Below are positions 18,489-29,917 of a stretch of 64,000 nt of DNA, piece after piece (positions within the stretch are counted from its first letter, which is position 1; each line of letters starts with the position of its first letter). The position numbers and the translations under genes are program-made. Under the pieces are notes generated by a model, which saw nothing but the letters and a program-made list of their open reading frames with translations, was not told the origin of the DNA and did no database searches. The DNA comes from Mytilus trossulus (lineage: Eukaryota > Mollusca > Bivalvia > Mytilida > Mytilidae): positions 31,735,883 to 31,799,882 of the forward strand of contig NC_086386.1 of NCBI RefSeq assembly GCF_036588685.1. The letters are read 5' to 3'.

Positions 18489-21329
18489 AAGTTTATTAGC
18501 ATGGTACGTTAAGGCTTCCGCAATTTTCAACGTTCTAGCACTACATGTCAAGTTTTACAGAACGTAACGTCAAAACAAGTAAAAAAGCATGGTGTGACAC
18601 TATGACTAGACAAAAGTTGTCGCTGACTGTGTCGTTAATACTTCCGACATTTGATCGGAAATGCGTTCAAAAAATCCCTGAACAGTAGATTTTAATGTTA
18701 TATAGTATTTTTTGTGCTATTATAATTTCAAAATTATCCCCCTCCAAAACTGTATAATAAGACTTATCATACTTGTAACAAAAATGTAAAAAACGGCGTT
18801 TTGTGACATTTTGACTAGACAAAAACAAATAAATGGCGTTTATTTTTTCTTCAATATTTTCTCTTAAAACTTGGACACAATTTTTTAGCATACACTTAAA
18901 AAAGAAGTTTTCACGTTCGAATACAATTTTATATCGTAGAAAAGACTGCAACTGCCTATTACTTTTCATAAGACACTTAACAAATACGCCAAAACGTCAG
19001 AAAACGGCGAGTGTGACATTTCAACGGATTTAATAAAATAAACAATTTAGGACATAATTTAAACAATACGTACTAATTGAAGACATAGAAAGTTGTATAT
19101 TTATTGTATAATTTTGAAACAGGAAGGGTGGATATGTAAATTGTGGTTTGGATCTTCAGCATTCGTTCGAATCTTGAAGAGCTCCAAAATATATGCGAGA
19201 TTTGGGTTTTGTGACAGAAATACAAATTTAAAAAAATCATTAATTCTGCCACGATCTTTTGAAATGTTGTAACAAAACTTTTTATTTATTTTTTCCTTAT
19301 TATATACGGAATAAAAAGACATATCATTTTTGGAATAATCTATTATAATTAACTTTAAAAATCACTCTTAACTTCACCCCTATCCATATTTTTTTTCAAT
19401 TTTCGGCTTGACCACAAAACAAAGTGAACTTTTCGTCCTGGTCAGTCGCGTCCAGTTAACGATGACGTCATAAAGAAAACATGCACCATCAACACCAAAG
19501 ACTACTCTTGCTAGGAGTACAACTTTTTTTTATTAAGTTTAAAAAATGACAAGAATAACTTCAAAGCAAGGCTGATCATATGTCGCGGTGTTACTTGTCT
19601 ACACGCTCAAAATCAGTGTTATTAGGGATCATCCGAGTAACAAAATGAATAAAAGTATTGATGTTAAGGCATATTCCATTTCTACTTTTAATTACGCACA
19701 TTTTGATATATACATGTATATAGTTATCAATTCCGAAACTTCTAACAAATGCAATAAAGGCAAATTGGATTTGCAAAACCCGTATTATCACCAACACCGT
19801 ACGCGACGTCTGATATATTTACTCCATGTACTCCTGATCAAAGCGGTTTACAAAACCAAATCAAGGATTTGTATAGTAAAACAAATCCTTGACCAAATGT
19901 ATTGTATTCCCTTATGAACTGGGACACAATACATTGACTTTTATACTATTCCTTGTTTTCTCTAAAGCAGAGACATAAAATGCGTATATGTATTATTTGC
20001 CTCTGACAAAAGAAATATGAGTGATGATTTTAAAAAAAATGTCAAATTTTGAAATTTTGATTTGATTTTAAAGATTTACTAAATTCAAACAACCCAACAG
20101 TTGGACACTAGACACATAAACATATGCAATATAAACTTCTTGGTAGTGTCATACAAGTTGAAACATTTTTTGATAAACGGCGGTGATGCAATATTTTCGA
20201 TTTTGTCTCTCCAGTGTTCGGCAGTACCGGAATGGTAACATGTTCAAAAGAAATTTCGGTCTATGTAGAAAAGGTTTCGGTATAAAATTTTAAGCTTGTA
20301 TTTGTAGCAAATAAGATGCTCGGGTCTTCAAGAGTAAAAAAAAATCTGTGTATATATATATATATATTCATTCGATGAAATGATAGATTATTTGCTTATT
20401 TTCCATGTGCACTGAAAAATACCTCTAAATCAATATTCAAAGGGAGATTATTTTTAAACGGTTGGTTTAAGTAGCGGTAACAGGATGGACATACACTTCA
20501 TGTAACACGAATGATTCAAGTTGTACGCTCATTGAAATTAGTTTGTAGAAAAAATGTTCCATATAACAACAAAGAAGCTTCGAGTTTCGTTAGAGTTTGT
20601 ATTAACATTCTAAAAAAAGACCCTTTTGCAGATTTCATGACAATCTGTCGAGAAAACGGTAATATAATTATTTGAAATTTCGTGTTACCCTGACAAAGGA
20701 GGTTACATGAGAACGTCCTTGCCCTGACACTGTACGCACATGAATACCGAAAAATTGGACTTAAATACATCTTATCAAAATAGACCTAAATCGTGTTTAT
20801 TAATGTTCTGACTAGTAAATTCTACAAACTTTTATTTAAATAGTTATCAAAATTAAATTTCTCTTATATAACAGATAAATAAAATATAAATAATATGAAA
20901 CATGCATGGATAAGTTTTTATCCATGTTTCTTTAACCTTAAAAAATGAAAGAATATCTCATATTCCAATTTGATATTATTGAGGAATGGTAGAACCTTTA
21001 ACACAGGACTTTGTCTTTACTTATTCGGGACTACGGAGTTTCGTCTCTTTATATTCGGGGTTTCGGAATCGGACACCCCAACTCCTAACCCATAAATTTA
21101 TAAATTCTGGAACTAAAATACCACCAACTAATTCCAGAAATAATTGGAAATTACGGACCTACATGTAAACTTCAAAAACTCCATTCCAGATATACTTACT
21201 CTATAGATAGAATCATATACATGTATCTTATCTCATTCTATTCCTAGTTTGTCTACTCTTTGTCAGCATAAAAGTGAGTTTAATATTTTGTAACTGCGAC
21301 TGTATGATGGTGCTTACAGGAAAGTTTAA
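18489..21329. other. Non-coding stretch with one hairpin insertion
   Basis: No gene recognised. It contains the small hairpin element at 19855-19898 and a TA-repeat microsatellite at about 20350-20368. The remaining open frames are short, overlap on both strands and lack motifs. Confidence 0.4.
19855..19898. mobile_element. Tiny hairpin element with 7-bp target duplication
   Basis: Arms CAAGGATTTGT (19862-19872) and ACAAATCCTTG (19881-19891) are perfect inverted repeats around an 8-nt loop. The 30-bp hairpin is flanked by ACCAAAT at 19855-19861 and 19892-19898, as expected of a target-site duplication. The same arm sequence recurs in the hairpin at 59530-59566. Confidence 0.6.
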
Positions 21330-21620
21330 TTCCCTTTTGCAAACAAAACTGTAACTACCGATGCTGCTACCGAATTGCTGATGGAGAAGGAATTGGAAGA
21401 AGACATTGATCATTGTGTTGATGATAATGTGCTACCTTTAGAAACACAGACTGCCCTGAAACGACTGAAAAATTGGGAAATAGCATGCATGAGTGGCGAG
21501 AGATTTTGCGTTCTTGTCATGCTCCATGTTTATCGCGATAAGGATATCAGCAGACCAAATTATGATTCTGAAACGATTTGACTGAACCGGCAATAGAAAA
21601 ATTTGGCAAACTCTACTGAA
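21330..21620 (+). pseudogene. Probable hAT transposase C-terminal fragment
   Basis: The frame is open from 21330 to TGA at 21579 and includes LKRLKNWEIACMSGERF and VLVMLHVYRDKDI, resembling the conserved helix at the hAT dimerisation end (pattern: LKxWLRxxMxxERLxxLALLxIHRD). After a frameshift the next frame reads RFD, stop, TGNRKI, which could continue the same domain. No N-terminal part or terminal repeats were found. I recognise the pattern only moderately well; a decayed host gene of the same fold is the alternative. Confidence 0.4.
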
Positions 21621-22139
21621 TCGATGCTTGTTCTATTTTCGGGCAGCAGACTCAAATCAGTGATATTTTGGATAATTATCTTACTTATAAATTTAAATAA
21701 AGTTGTTAAAAATTTGGTGTTACTAAGTCTTAAAATATGAAAAATTTATATAAAAAGTGTCCAAATTCAAAACGTCATCAAACTCTCTAAAAATGCCTAG
21801 AATGCAGGATTTTGCACCATTCATTTCATACCCTCAAAAAAAATGTCGCCTCGCTAAAATAATATACCTCCGTACAGCCTTGTTTGTTATGCTAAATTCC
21901 AAAATGTGAGTTTTTTGTTTGTTTATCAGTATGAAACATCTTATGACATTTCAATACTGACAAATCACTTTTTGTACTATTTGAACAAAAGTTCAGGATA
22001 TGTACACCAAGCATTGAAGGAGAGAATCGTTAGATGGCTTTATATAGAGTATAATTGCTAAGTGAACGTAGACAATCAAACGGTCATTACAAATCATTTT
22101 GAAATTAAATGTTCCATTGGAGAAAAAGGGGCCATTTGA

Positions 22140-22875
22140 CTGATGCTGACAGCTGGAAGAGTTTAATATCCCCGAAGGTATCACCAGATACTGACATGAA
22201 TTATCATTGATATGGTCATTTTTATAAATATAAACTGTTTTCAAAACTTTTGAATTTCGAAAAACTAAGGTTTTTCTACATCAGGAATAGATTACCATAG
22301 CTATATTTGGAAAAACTTTTAGGAATTTTGGCCCTCAATGCTCTTCAACTTCGTATATTATTTGGCCTTTTCAACTGTAAATGGATTCGCGCGTCACTGA
22401 TTGAAGTCTTTTGTAGACGAAATGCGCGTCTTGAGTTATTACACAATTTAATAATGGTATTCCATGGTATCTTTGATGAGTTTATTTATAACCCGGCACT
22501 GGGTCGATGCCACTGCTGCTGGAGTTTTAATTCACCGTGGTTATTACCAGCCCAGTAGTCAGCACTTTTGACGTTCTACGTTTACATGAATTATCATTGG
22601 TATGGTCATTTTTATAAATTAACTGTTATCAAAACTTTTAAATTGTCGAAAAACTAAGGGTTTTCTACTGTAGGAATAGATTACCTTATCTGTATTTGTC
22701 AAAACTTTGAGGAATTTTTGCCCTCAATGCTCATCAACTTCGTACTTTATTTGGCTTTTTTTTCTTCTTCTTTTTTTTTATTCGAGCGTCACTAATGAGT
22801 CCTTTGTAGACGAAACGCGCGTCTGGCTTAATTACAAAAAAATACTGGTATCTATGATGAGTTTATTGACAGTGC
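22140..22875 (-). repeat. Repeat family D, two copies head to tail
   Basis: Two minus-oriented copies lie in direct succession. The first (about 22140-22480) runs from a decayed ATCACCAG end to GATGAGTTTATT, and the second (about 22480-22870) from CACTGGGTCGATGCCACTGC to GATGAGTTTATT. Both carry the diagnostic core GTAGACGAAA(C/T)GCGCGTCT. The single insertion at 31229-31542 defines the plain unit; this copy adds a linker not present there. Confidence 0.8.
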
Positions 22876-25191
22876 ATATAAATATATTTGAGTTATCTCT
22901 CTTTGACTTGATCAACGACATTAACCGATGATTTACTGGATGACCGTGTTTCGTTCTAACTTTAATGTCAATAGAGACCTACGATCTTGGAACGTGAATA
23001 ACTGTTGTCCAGTTAAACACACCTGACTAATTTAAAAAAAAGAATTTGAATCCTGTGGGATTCTTTATACTTATAATCTATTTCCTTTTTCAAATCAGTA
23101 AATAATACGTCGATGTTACAAATTTGTAAAAGTGCATATAACCTCTGAAACAAAAGATGCCACATTTATTGATGACATGATTACTGCCTAATCTTTGATA
23201 ATCAATGGATGTGTTAATGAAGTATGAAAACACGTAGACAATGAAGGCGATGGTAACGCGAGATGTTCTAAATCTCGTTAGATAAGTGATAGTTTTATGT
23301 TTGAATTAATTAATTCCGCCGTTTGTTAAAAGAACAATAGTTCAGGTCGTTTTGTCTTACCAATATCTCACAAGCCGGGTATAAATTCACCATTCAAACG
23401 AGTTGCTAAAACGTCGTAACATCAAAACATCAATACCCGAAAGGAGATGAACAAATAGTGTGACGGTTACGACTTTTATGTGTCTTTACTCTTTGATGTG
23501 AATTCAGTTGGAAAGACATTTAACAATGATTTTTGTCTCTTTTATGTAGCCATTTCAAATTTTACGGTTATTTTATTCAAGATGTTAGCAATAACTAAGG
23601 TCTAATTAACTTAGAAGGACCCCACAAAAATGTTTTTACATTTTAACAGCTGTACTAAAAGTAAGCGTGAATGATGTTGCATTTTACATTATTCAAACCT
23701 TTGGTCATTAAACCAGTAAATATTTGTTTATTTTTATACTTTTGACTTCATTTAATAGTTAAAAGATATGTTTTCATGAAGTAAAAACTTTTAATATACC
23801 AGATATATGCAACTTGAAACTTGTATAGCCACTGTATGGATTAAAAGCATGTGCACGGTATGTGAAATGAGAATGTCGTCGTTTTTATATAGAATGTTGC
23901 TGTCATTTTTCTCAACTAATAGTGTTATATACGTGCTATGAATGTATATAAAAGTCATCTTGAGAATACTGAATTATGAATTTATTTTTTAAGTGACTAA
24001 TGCTATAAAAAGCATTTTAAACATACTGCATTATATTTTTATTTCACCGGATCTTGTGTTAGCTTAATTCATTGGGATGTAATATTATAATTTATTGATT
24101 CATGGCACAAACTACAAGCTCTTGACAAGTACAGAAAAAAGGGAGATAGACGCATCATAGTTTAAGTAAAATCTTTTGTTAAAATCTTTTTTTCTAAAAA
24201 GCTTCATTTGATGATATATACAAATTCTGAAATTGCATCCTATCCTTTTCAGTTAAATCCCGTATAACGAGTTATCAAAGTTTATAATTTACAGAGACCA
24301 CTGGCGTTGTAAATCGAACCCCGTACGTGGCAGCACTGTGAGTTCGACTACCAATCTTAATTGACAAGGATTGCAAGTGTTCATGCACTCTCCGACTACT
24401 CCGGCGTCCTCCACTCGACGCCACAAGATACCAAACAGTACAGACAGGTGAGTTAAATGGCAATGAAAAAATAACCAATCAAATCAAACCAACCAAACAC
24501 AACCTATATATGTCTATAATATATAAAACATAATCTCCCCAAAAATTTATCCTTTCCGTCTTAACTTTATATTCACTTCACACAATCCACAAAATGCAGC
24601 TTGCATTCATCAGAATACTCAGAAAAAAGTTTGGGTGTTGGTTTAGATAAGATATAAACAGTGACGGATTCAAATTAATTATTTCCATGTTATTAATTGT
24701 CATTGCTCTATGCAATGCACATTAAAAGGCATTAAAGTTAGTAATTTGTATGCCCTAGGACCCGTAAGCATTTAAAATGTCTTGATTCCCATATATTTAT
24801 GACATGAAAAAGACCAAAAAGAGAAATTTATATAAGAAAAGTCAAGAGTTGAATTTGTATGCAGATGTTGGTAACCACATGGTAGGAATTCGAATTCGCT
24901 TTGAGGCTTCATATATAATATGCTTTTAATATAATAAAAGCAACTTAATCATTTCAAAAGTTAATTTCTAAGTGTACTTCAGTTTTTAGGCTATGGTCAT
25001 GGTGATCCAAGTGACAGAAGCAGGGGACCAATTGAAACTACTTTCGTTCAAATGTTACACAACTAAATGAACTTTTAACACAATGCACTAAAAAATTCTT
25101 TATATGCATGGGTTTCGTTCTACACAATGCAATCATTTCTTCGGAAATATTAAAAAGTAAAAATATCATAACAATACTGAACTCAGAGGAA
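22876..25191. other. Non-coding stretch
   Basis: No gene recognised. A TATAAAT in a locally GC-richer patch at 23380-23386 could be a promoter element, but the first downstream ATG (23448) is closed after three codons. The patch at 24260-24460 is GC-richer and contains GGGGTTCGATT on the minus strand, reminiscent of a tRNA-type B box without a foldable tRNA. Confidence 0.35.
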
Positions 25192-25625
25192 AATTAAAAA
25201 CCGGAAAGTCACTAATCAAATGGCGAGATCAAAAGCTCAAACACATCAAATAAATGGATAACAATTGTCATATTCCTGACTTGGTACAGGTAATTTCTTA
25301 TGTAGAAAATGGTGGATTAAACCTGATTTTATAGCTAGCTAAACCTTATACTTTTGCTTTTAAGACAGTCGCATAAAATTTCATTTATGGACAACAATGT
25401 GTGAACAAAACAAACATACATGATAGGTACAAATGTCACAAATAGGGGTACATCAGTCAACATTGTGTTATAATCTTAATCACTATAAAACAAACAAATA
25501 TGAAATATATTATTACAAAAAAGGCATTTAGACAAAGCACAAAGGCAAAATAGAAAGACAAGAGTACACACATTTAAAATAGAACAATAACACAATGACG
25601 GGATATATAAGTACATAGCCACGTC
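25192..25625 (+). repeat. Repeat family G, long copy
   Basis: It contains GGAAAGTCACTAATCAAATGG, then ATTCCTGACTTGGTACAGGT and GACAGTCGCATAAAATTTC, matching 26211-26420 in order. Its right part (25420-25625) has no second copy here, so the right boundary is uncertain. Confidence 0.65.
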
Positions 25626-26210
25626 AAAGAAACAGACGCCAGTCATACAGGTTGCTTTTTCACTTGTTGCTCAGTCAGCTTATTTGTCTAACATTTGCAT
25701 TATTTTGGACAAAATATTGATTTTCATCATGTCTCGAGCAAGATATTCCCACCAGTTTTGCTCAGACCATGCCATTCATTGTCAAATCTGTTTGATAAAA
25801 CATAAAATTATTCTTAAACAGACATTCGTGATCTATACATTTCATAGAAATTTGATAAATTAATGATCCAGAGCCTAGTCCTGACAGGAATTGAAGAAAA
25901 AAAAAAAAAAAATTGGATTTTTTTTTGACAGCTTGAGTGAGCAACATTTTTGTCATTTATGGACTATTGGTATCAAGGCAAAAATCATCTTTCTTTTTTT
26001 CAACTTTTAAGAATTTGATTTTTAATATATTTTATTCATTAATTTTTAAGAATACAACCTGAATTCCGCAATTTCTAAATCTGCTGGTCTCCAGCGCGGA
26101 TTAAATAGAAATAAGGGGAAAAGATCCAGTTTCGTGTGGAAAATGTGTGCATATGAATCTTCTATCTAAAAGTAGAATAATAAAAATACCGAATACAGAT
26201 ATTTGTTTAA

Positions 26211-26420
26211 AGGAAAGTCCGTAATCTAATGGTACATCCAAAATATAAACACATCAAACGAATGGATAACAACTCTCACATTCCTGACTTGGTCCAGGTA
26301 CTTGTTTTATGTAGAAAATGGTGAATAAAACCTTGATTTAAATCTAGCCAAACCTCTTACTTTTATGACAGTCGCATAAACCTCCTTTATATTGACAACG
26401 ATGTTTGAACAAAACAGAAG
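26211..26420 (+). repeat. Repeat family G, short copy
   Basis: It shares GGAAAGTC, CACATCAAACGAATGG, TTCCTGACTTGGTCCAGGT and GACAGTCGCATAAA with the copy at 25192 and ends at a family D fragment. Confidence 0.65.
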
Positions 26421-26429
26421 GGCATAATA

Positions 26430-26520
26430 AATAAACTCATCATATATATCAGGACTAAATTTTGTGTGTACGCCAGACGCGCGTTTCGTCTACAAAAGAC
26501 TCATCAGGGACGCTCGAATA
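26430..26520 (+). repeat. Repeat family D, 5' fragment
   Basis: It starts TAAACTCATCATATATATC and includes the core ACGCGCGTTTCGTCTAC, then stops abruptly where the reverse transcriptase fragment begins. An ORF start called inside it would be spurious. Confidence 0.75.
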
Positions 26521-26544
26521 AGTAAATATGTCAAAATAAAGAAA

Positions 26545-26922
26545 ACAGCAGTCAACACGGCCTCATATCTTGACTTGCATCGAGAAATTGACAATGAGGG
26601 TCGGTTGAAAACAAAACTTTACGACAAAAGAGATGATTTCAGCTTTCCAATTGTGAACTTTCCATTTCTAAGTAGCAGCATTCCAACAGCACATGCATAT
26701 GGGCTATATATCTCCCAATGGATATGATATTCCTGTGCTTGCATTTCCTATCATGACTTTCTTGATAGATGGTTGCTGCTTACACGAAAGCTATTAAACC
26801 GAGAGTTCCTAATGGTGAAGTTTAAATCATCCCTTCGTAATTACGGGCGCCATCATGAGTTGATTGACCGTTATGGAATAACCGTTTTACAAATCATATC
26901 GGATATGTTCCTTACGTCGTAA
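26545..26922 (+). pseudogene. Reverse transcriptase element, C-terminal ORF fragment
   Basis: From about 26560 the frame reads SYLDLHREIDNEGRLKTKLY, YDKRDDFSFPIVNFPF, AYGLYISQW, one in-frame TGA at 26725, then YHDFLDRWLLLTRKLL and ending in DRYGITVLQ and TAA at 26920. I recall this YDKRDDF-IVNFPF-AYGVYISQ series as the C-terminal part of an abundant invertebrate reverse transcriptase family, possibly Penelope-like; the clade is uncertain. The catalytic region is absent, so it is a dead fragment. A shared 3' tail follows immediately. Confidence 0.7.
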
Positions 26923-27232
26923 CTACAATCCCTTTCCCTTTCATGAATGTGATCTACCGAATAAGACTATTTTCATGATTTTTTATCACATAAGCAACAC
27001 GACGGGTGTCACATGTGGAGCAGTATCTGCTTAACATTCAGGAGCACCTGAGATCACCCCTACTTTTTTGTAGGGTTCGTGTGGTTTATTCTTTAGTTTT
27101 CTATGTTGTGTCATGTGTACTATTGTTTGCCTGTTTGTCTTTTTCATTTTTAGCCATGGCGTTGTCAGTTTATTGTCGATTTATGAGTTTGACTGTCCCT
27201 TTGGTATTTTCATCCCTCTTTTATAATCTTGA
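26923..27232 (+). repeat. 3' tail of the same reverse transcriptase family
   Basis: It contains AGCAACACGACGGGTG, GGAGCACCTGAGATCACCCC, CTATGTTGTGT, TTTAGCCATGGCGTTGTC and GAGTTTGACTGTCCCT. The same order follows the same ORF end at 30304, which shows that this is the 3' UTR of that family rather than unrelated sequence. Confidence 0.75.
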
Positions 27233-27304
27233 TCAATACAAAAACAAATATGTAACAAAGAAAGACGATAAGGCACACATATAGAGCATATTAGCAAAAG
27301 TTAA

Positions 27305-27610
27305 AGTATCACCAGCTCAGTAGTCAGCACTTCTGTGTTGACATGAATATCAATTATGTGGTAATTTTTATAAATTTCCTGTTTACAAAACTTTGAAGTT
27401 TTCGAAAAACTAAGGATTTTCTTATCCCAGGCATAGATTACCTTAGCCGTATTTGGCACAACTTTTTTTGAATTTTGTATCCTTAATGCTCTTCAAATTT
27501 GTATTTGTTTGGTTTATAACTATTTCGATATAAGCGTCACTGATGAGTCTTATGTAGAAGAAACGCGCGTCTGGCGTACTAAATTATAATCCTGGTACCT
27601 TTGATAACTA
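27305..27610 (-). repeat. Repeat family D, nearly full copy
   Basis: Oriented opposite to 31229-31542, from ATCACCAGCTCAGTAGTCAG to CTGGTACCTTTGATAAC, with core GAAGAAACGCGCGTCTGG. It lies just before the left end of the C1q duplication. Confidence 0.8.
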
Positions 27611-28246
27611 TTAAAGACAAGGAAACAAAACTTAAACAACGCTTTAGCCTGCGCTAAACAGGATTTACTCTATTTTTAGCTTATCACAGGATAGATCCCG
27701 AGAGGTAAGATCTGCTTGAAAGGCAATTTATGATGTTTATAAGTTTTTGGAAACATTTTCTAATCGGAAAATTTAAAAAGCAATTTGTATAAAATTATTG
27801 GACAATTAATAATAAACAAAACATTCGAAGTTACCATAGTTTTGTCAGCTTTTCATTGACTTACAAATTATGAATGTCTCTTTTGGTGTCAACTTTCTTT
27901 ATTTATTTAAGTTGATTGTCTATGGAATGATTTGTTACATGCTGGAAGCCAAACTCAGATTTTGGACATATTTTAGTACTCTTGTAATAAATCGTTATCC
28001 ATTCAGAGACATTCGGTACTCGTTCTAATGAATAACTGTATTTGTTTCAGGAATAAAGTATCAAACTTAATGATTTAAAACAATGAATGTTTAAATAATC
28101 AACAACCGAAACAATGTTTGTTCAGCATTTATTTTACAGCTGTGCATGTATCAATTACCAGGGAAAATTTTACCTTGTATTAAATTTCAAAATATAGAAT
28201 AAAACCATGTTTTTTTTCAAACATAGAACAGCCATTCTATTAAAAT

Positions 28247-28361
28247 ATGATGTCTCATTTGTGGATACTGATCATCTTATCTTCGTTATCATACGGACTC
28301 AGTAATAGAAAAAATTGTCATACACTATGGAAACAACTTGAAAGTTGTATATCTAGAAAAG
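28247..28361 (+). CDS. C1q-domain gene copy A, exon 1 (signal peptide)
   Basis: ATG-ATG opens 38 codons plus one base, ending AGAAAAG before a GTTTGT donor. The N-terminus (MMSHLWILIILSSLSYGLS) is a clear signal peptide: short start, hydrophobic core to about residue 15, likely cleavage near SYG-LS. A short mature segment with two cysteines follows (NCHTLW, ESCISRK). The phase-1 end joins to the phase-1 C1q exon at 29330, giving GAT at the junction. Sequence from 28317 across the exon end is duplicated at 31660-31708 in copy B, which supports a real exon. Confidence 0.65.
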
Positions 28362-28585
28362 GTTTGTTTAAAAATGTGCTTAATGTGTTGGACACAAAGT
28401 CACACTATTTAATTACAACCTAAAGTTGTGTTTGGTTGAATTTAAGATTAGAATGATAAAATGTTGGGAGGCTAATTCGTGGTTTTCTGGCAGATTACAA
28501 TTGTTTGTTAAGGTTCATACACGGTTTAGTTTTTTTAATGGGACAGATCTTACGATTGTTGAAAATAAGACGTATCATTGCTTAA

Positions 28586-28795
28586 TACTAGGGATTCATT
28601 ATTATTCGTTTGATATCAATTTTCGTGGAATTCATGTGTACAGCTGAACAACGAAATTAAATTTTCTACAGCCTTGTATGCAGATTTTTGAAAAACCACA
28701 AAATTTAATATCCACGAACATAAAATATGTCCTTTATCCACAAAAATTGGAACCAACAAAAATATAAGAATCCACTGTTACAGTATTGCTTTGAC
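28586..28795. mobile_element. MITE in C1q intron A
   Basis: The left part (GGATTCATTATTATTCG, then CAATTTTCGTGGA) and the right part (TCCACAAAAATTGG, then AATCCACTG) are inverted repeats, with further pairing inside (CGTGGAATTC with AATATCCACGAAC). The terminal bases are TACTA on the left and AGTA on the right. It is about 210 bp and noncoding. Confidence 0.6.
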
Positions 28796-28807
28796 ATTTA
28801 TTGCTAT

Positions 28808-29075
28808 GGTACTGCTGGTTAGAACAGGGTCCCTTTTCGTGTCCTGCTGGTTAGAACAGGATCGTTTTTTTCATGCATGCCCTGCTGGTGAGAACTGTTT
28901 TTTTTTTAAAACAAAGTATTTGTCTAGAACAGGATCACTTATTTAACTGTTAAATACAGATGAGATACAGTCTAGAACTGGATCTATTTCATACGCTCTA
29001 GAACAGGGTATACATTTTCTAAGCTTGTATAGAACAGTGTATGTTTTTCAATATTTTGTTTAGAACAGGGTATGA
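28808..29075. repeat. Degenerate tandem array of TAGAACAGGRT motifs
   Basis: Eight or so copies of TAGAACAGG(A/G)T or close variants occur at 25-50 bp spacing. The first three are preceded by CCTGCTGGT, the later ones by other sequence. They lie within the C1q copy A intron; copy B has no equivalent array. Confidence 0.65.
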
Positions 29076-29329
29076 TTGGGCAAGTGCTATCGGCACCGTT
29101 ATACCCGAAAGGATAGTCAGTAATCCCCCGGGATAATGATTGATTTTATATTTCCCCTTCTACACGACAGTAGCACCATATTTTTCAAACTAGAAACCAC
29201 ACTCGCGCGCGAGGCAAAACAAGATTAAACAGACTAACACGTAAAGTCGACATTCTAATTAAATAGTGATATATGTATGCATCTTTAGACCTACATGTAA
29301 GTATATTTTAAAATTAACTATTTTTTCAG

Positions 29330-29664
29330 ATATTGAAACCAAGCCATCACAACGGGAGTCAGTAGCCTTTTCCGTAACACGGACAACTGACACACAATTG
29401 TCTCCCTTACAAACGCTGGTGTTTGATAAGGTTTACCTAAATGAAGGTGGCGGATACAATGCACATACCGGTTTGTTCACGGCTCCTGTAAACGGAATAT
29501 ATTATTTTGCAGTTACTTTCATGGCACAAAGTGGCAACACTCACTTACTGCTGCTAAAGAACAATCACGAAATCGCTCGAGGCTATGGAGACAGCACATA
29601 TGATATCGGGTCTATTGTTTCATCTGCTTATTTGAAAAAAAAGAGTAATCATTCGAGTAGCTGA
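29330..29664 (+). CDS. C1q-domain gene copy A, exon 2 (frameshifted near the end)
   Basis: After TTTTTTCAG the exon encodes a C1q domain: SVTRTTDTQLSPL, FDKVYLNEGGGYN, TGLFTAPVNGIYYFAV, HLLLLKNNHEIARGYG. C1q-domain proteins of bivalves are secreted trimeric recognition lectins. The frame then meets an eight-A run at 29635-29642 where copy B shows one base fewer; this leads to stop TGA at 29662 and loses the last strands. The expected continuation (VAEITGKGHE, GDGWSS) is readable in another frame to about 29730, with a second one-base deletion there. AATAAA lies at 29759-29764. It is probably a recent pseudogene or a null allele; a homopolymer assembly error could explain the first lesion but not both. 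Confidence 0.75.
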
Positions 29665-29811
29665 GATAACGGGAAAAGGGCATGAAAGAGTTCGTGGAGA
29701 TGGTTGGAGTAGTTTACTGGGTTTAGATTAAACTAAAATATTGTTTTAACTTATAAAAAATAAACTAATGAAGTTGAATATTGTGTTCATAGATCTGTTC
29801 AATGAAACCGT

Positions 29812-29870
29812 ATGTGGTCTCTAGTATTCTATGTTGTGTTTTGTGTACTATTGTTTATATGTTGGTCCTC
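29812..29870 (+). repeat. Fragment of the reverse transcriptase 3' tail
   Basis: GTGGTCTCTAGTATTCTATG followed by TTGTGTACTATTGTTT matches the CTATGTTGTGT part of the tail at 27090-27125. Confidence 0.45.
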
Positions 29871-29917
29871 GGTTAATACTTGCTCGTGATTAACATTGTT
29901 TAAAAGATGTGTTTATG

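Larger units (their letters stand above)
28362..29329 (+). other. Intron of C1q gene copy A
   Basis: The 968-bp intron runs from GTTTGT to TTTTTTCAG. It contains a block near 28440-28570 shared with copy B (32410-32545), a MITE at 28586-28795 and a minisatellite at 28808-29075; the latter two are absent from the matching position of copy B. Confidence 0.6.

Noticed and set aside
18301-18567. Plus-strand 88-codon frame with LLYQIDN repeats
   Set aside because: It is a by-product of the 21-bp minisatellite.
23380-23450. TATAAAT with downstream ATG as a promoter and gene start
   Set aside because: The frame closes after three codons and no donor/acceptor pair leads to a coding exon.
24260-24470. 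Possible tRNA or tRNA-derived SINE on the minus strand
   Set aside because: GGGGTTCGATT resembles a B box, but no A box at proper spacing and no cloverleaf could be drawn.
29266-29329. ATG-initiated start immediately upstream of the C1q exon
   Set aside because: The in-frame start lies in intron sequence before a clear TTTTTTCAG acceptor; the signal-peptide exon at 28247 is a better start.
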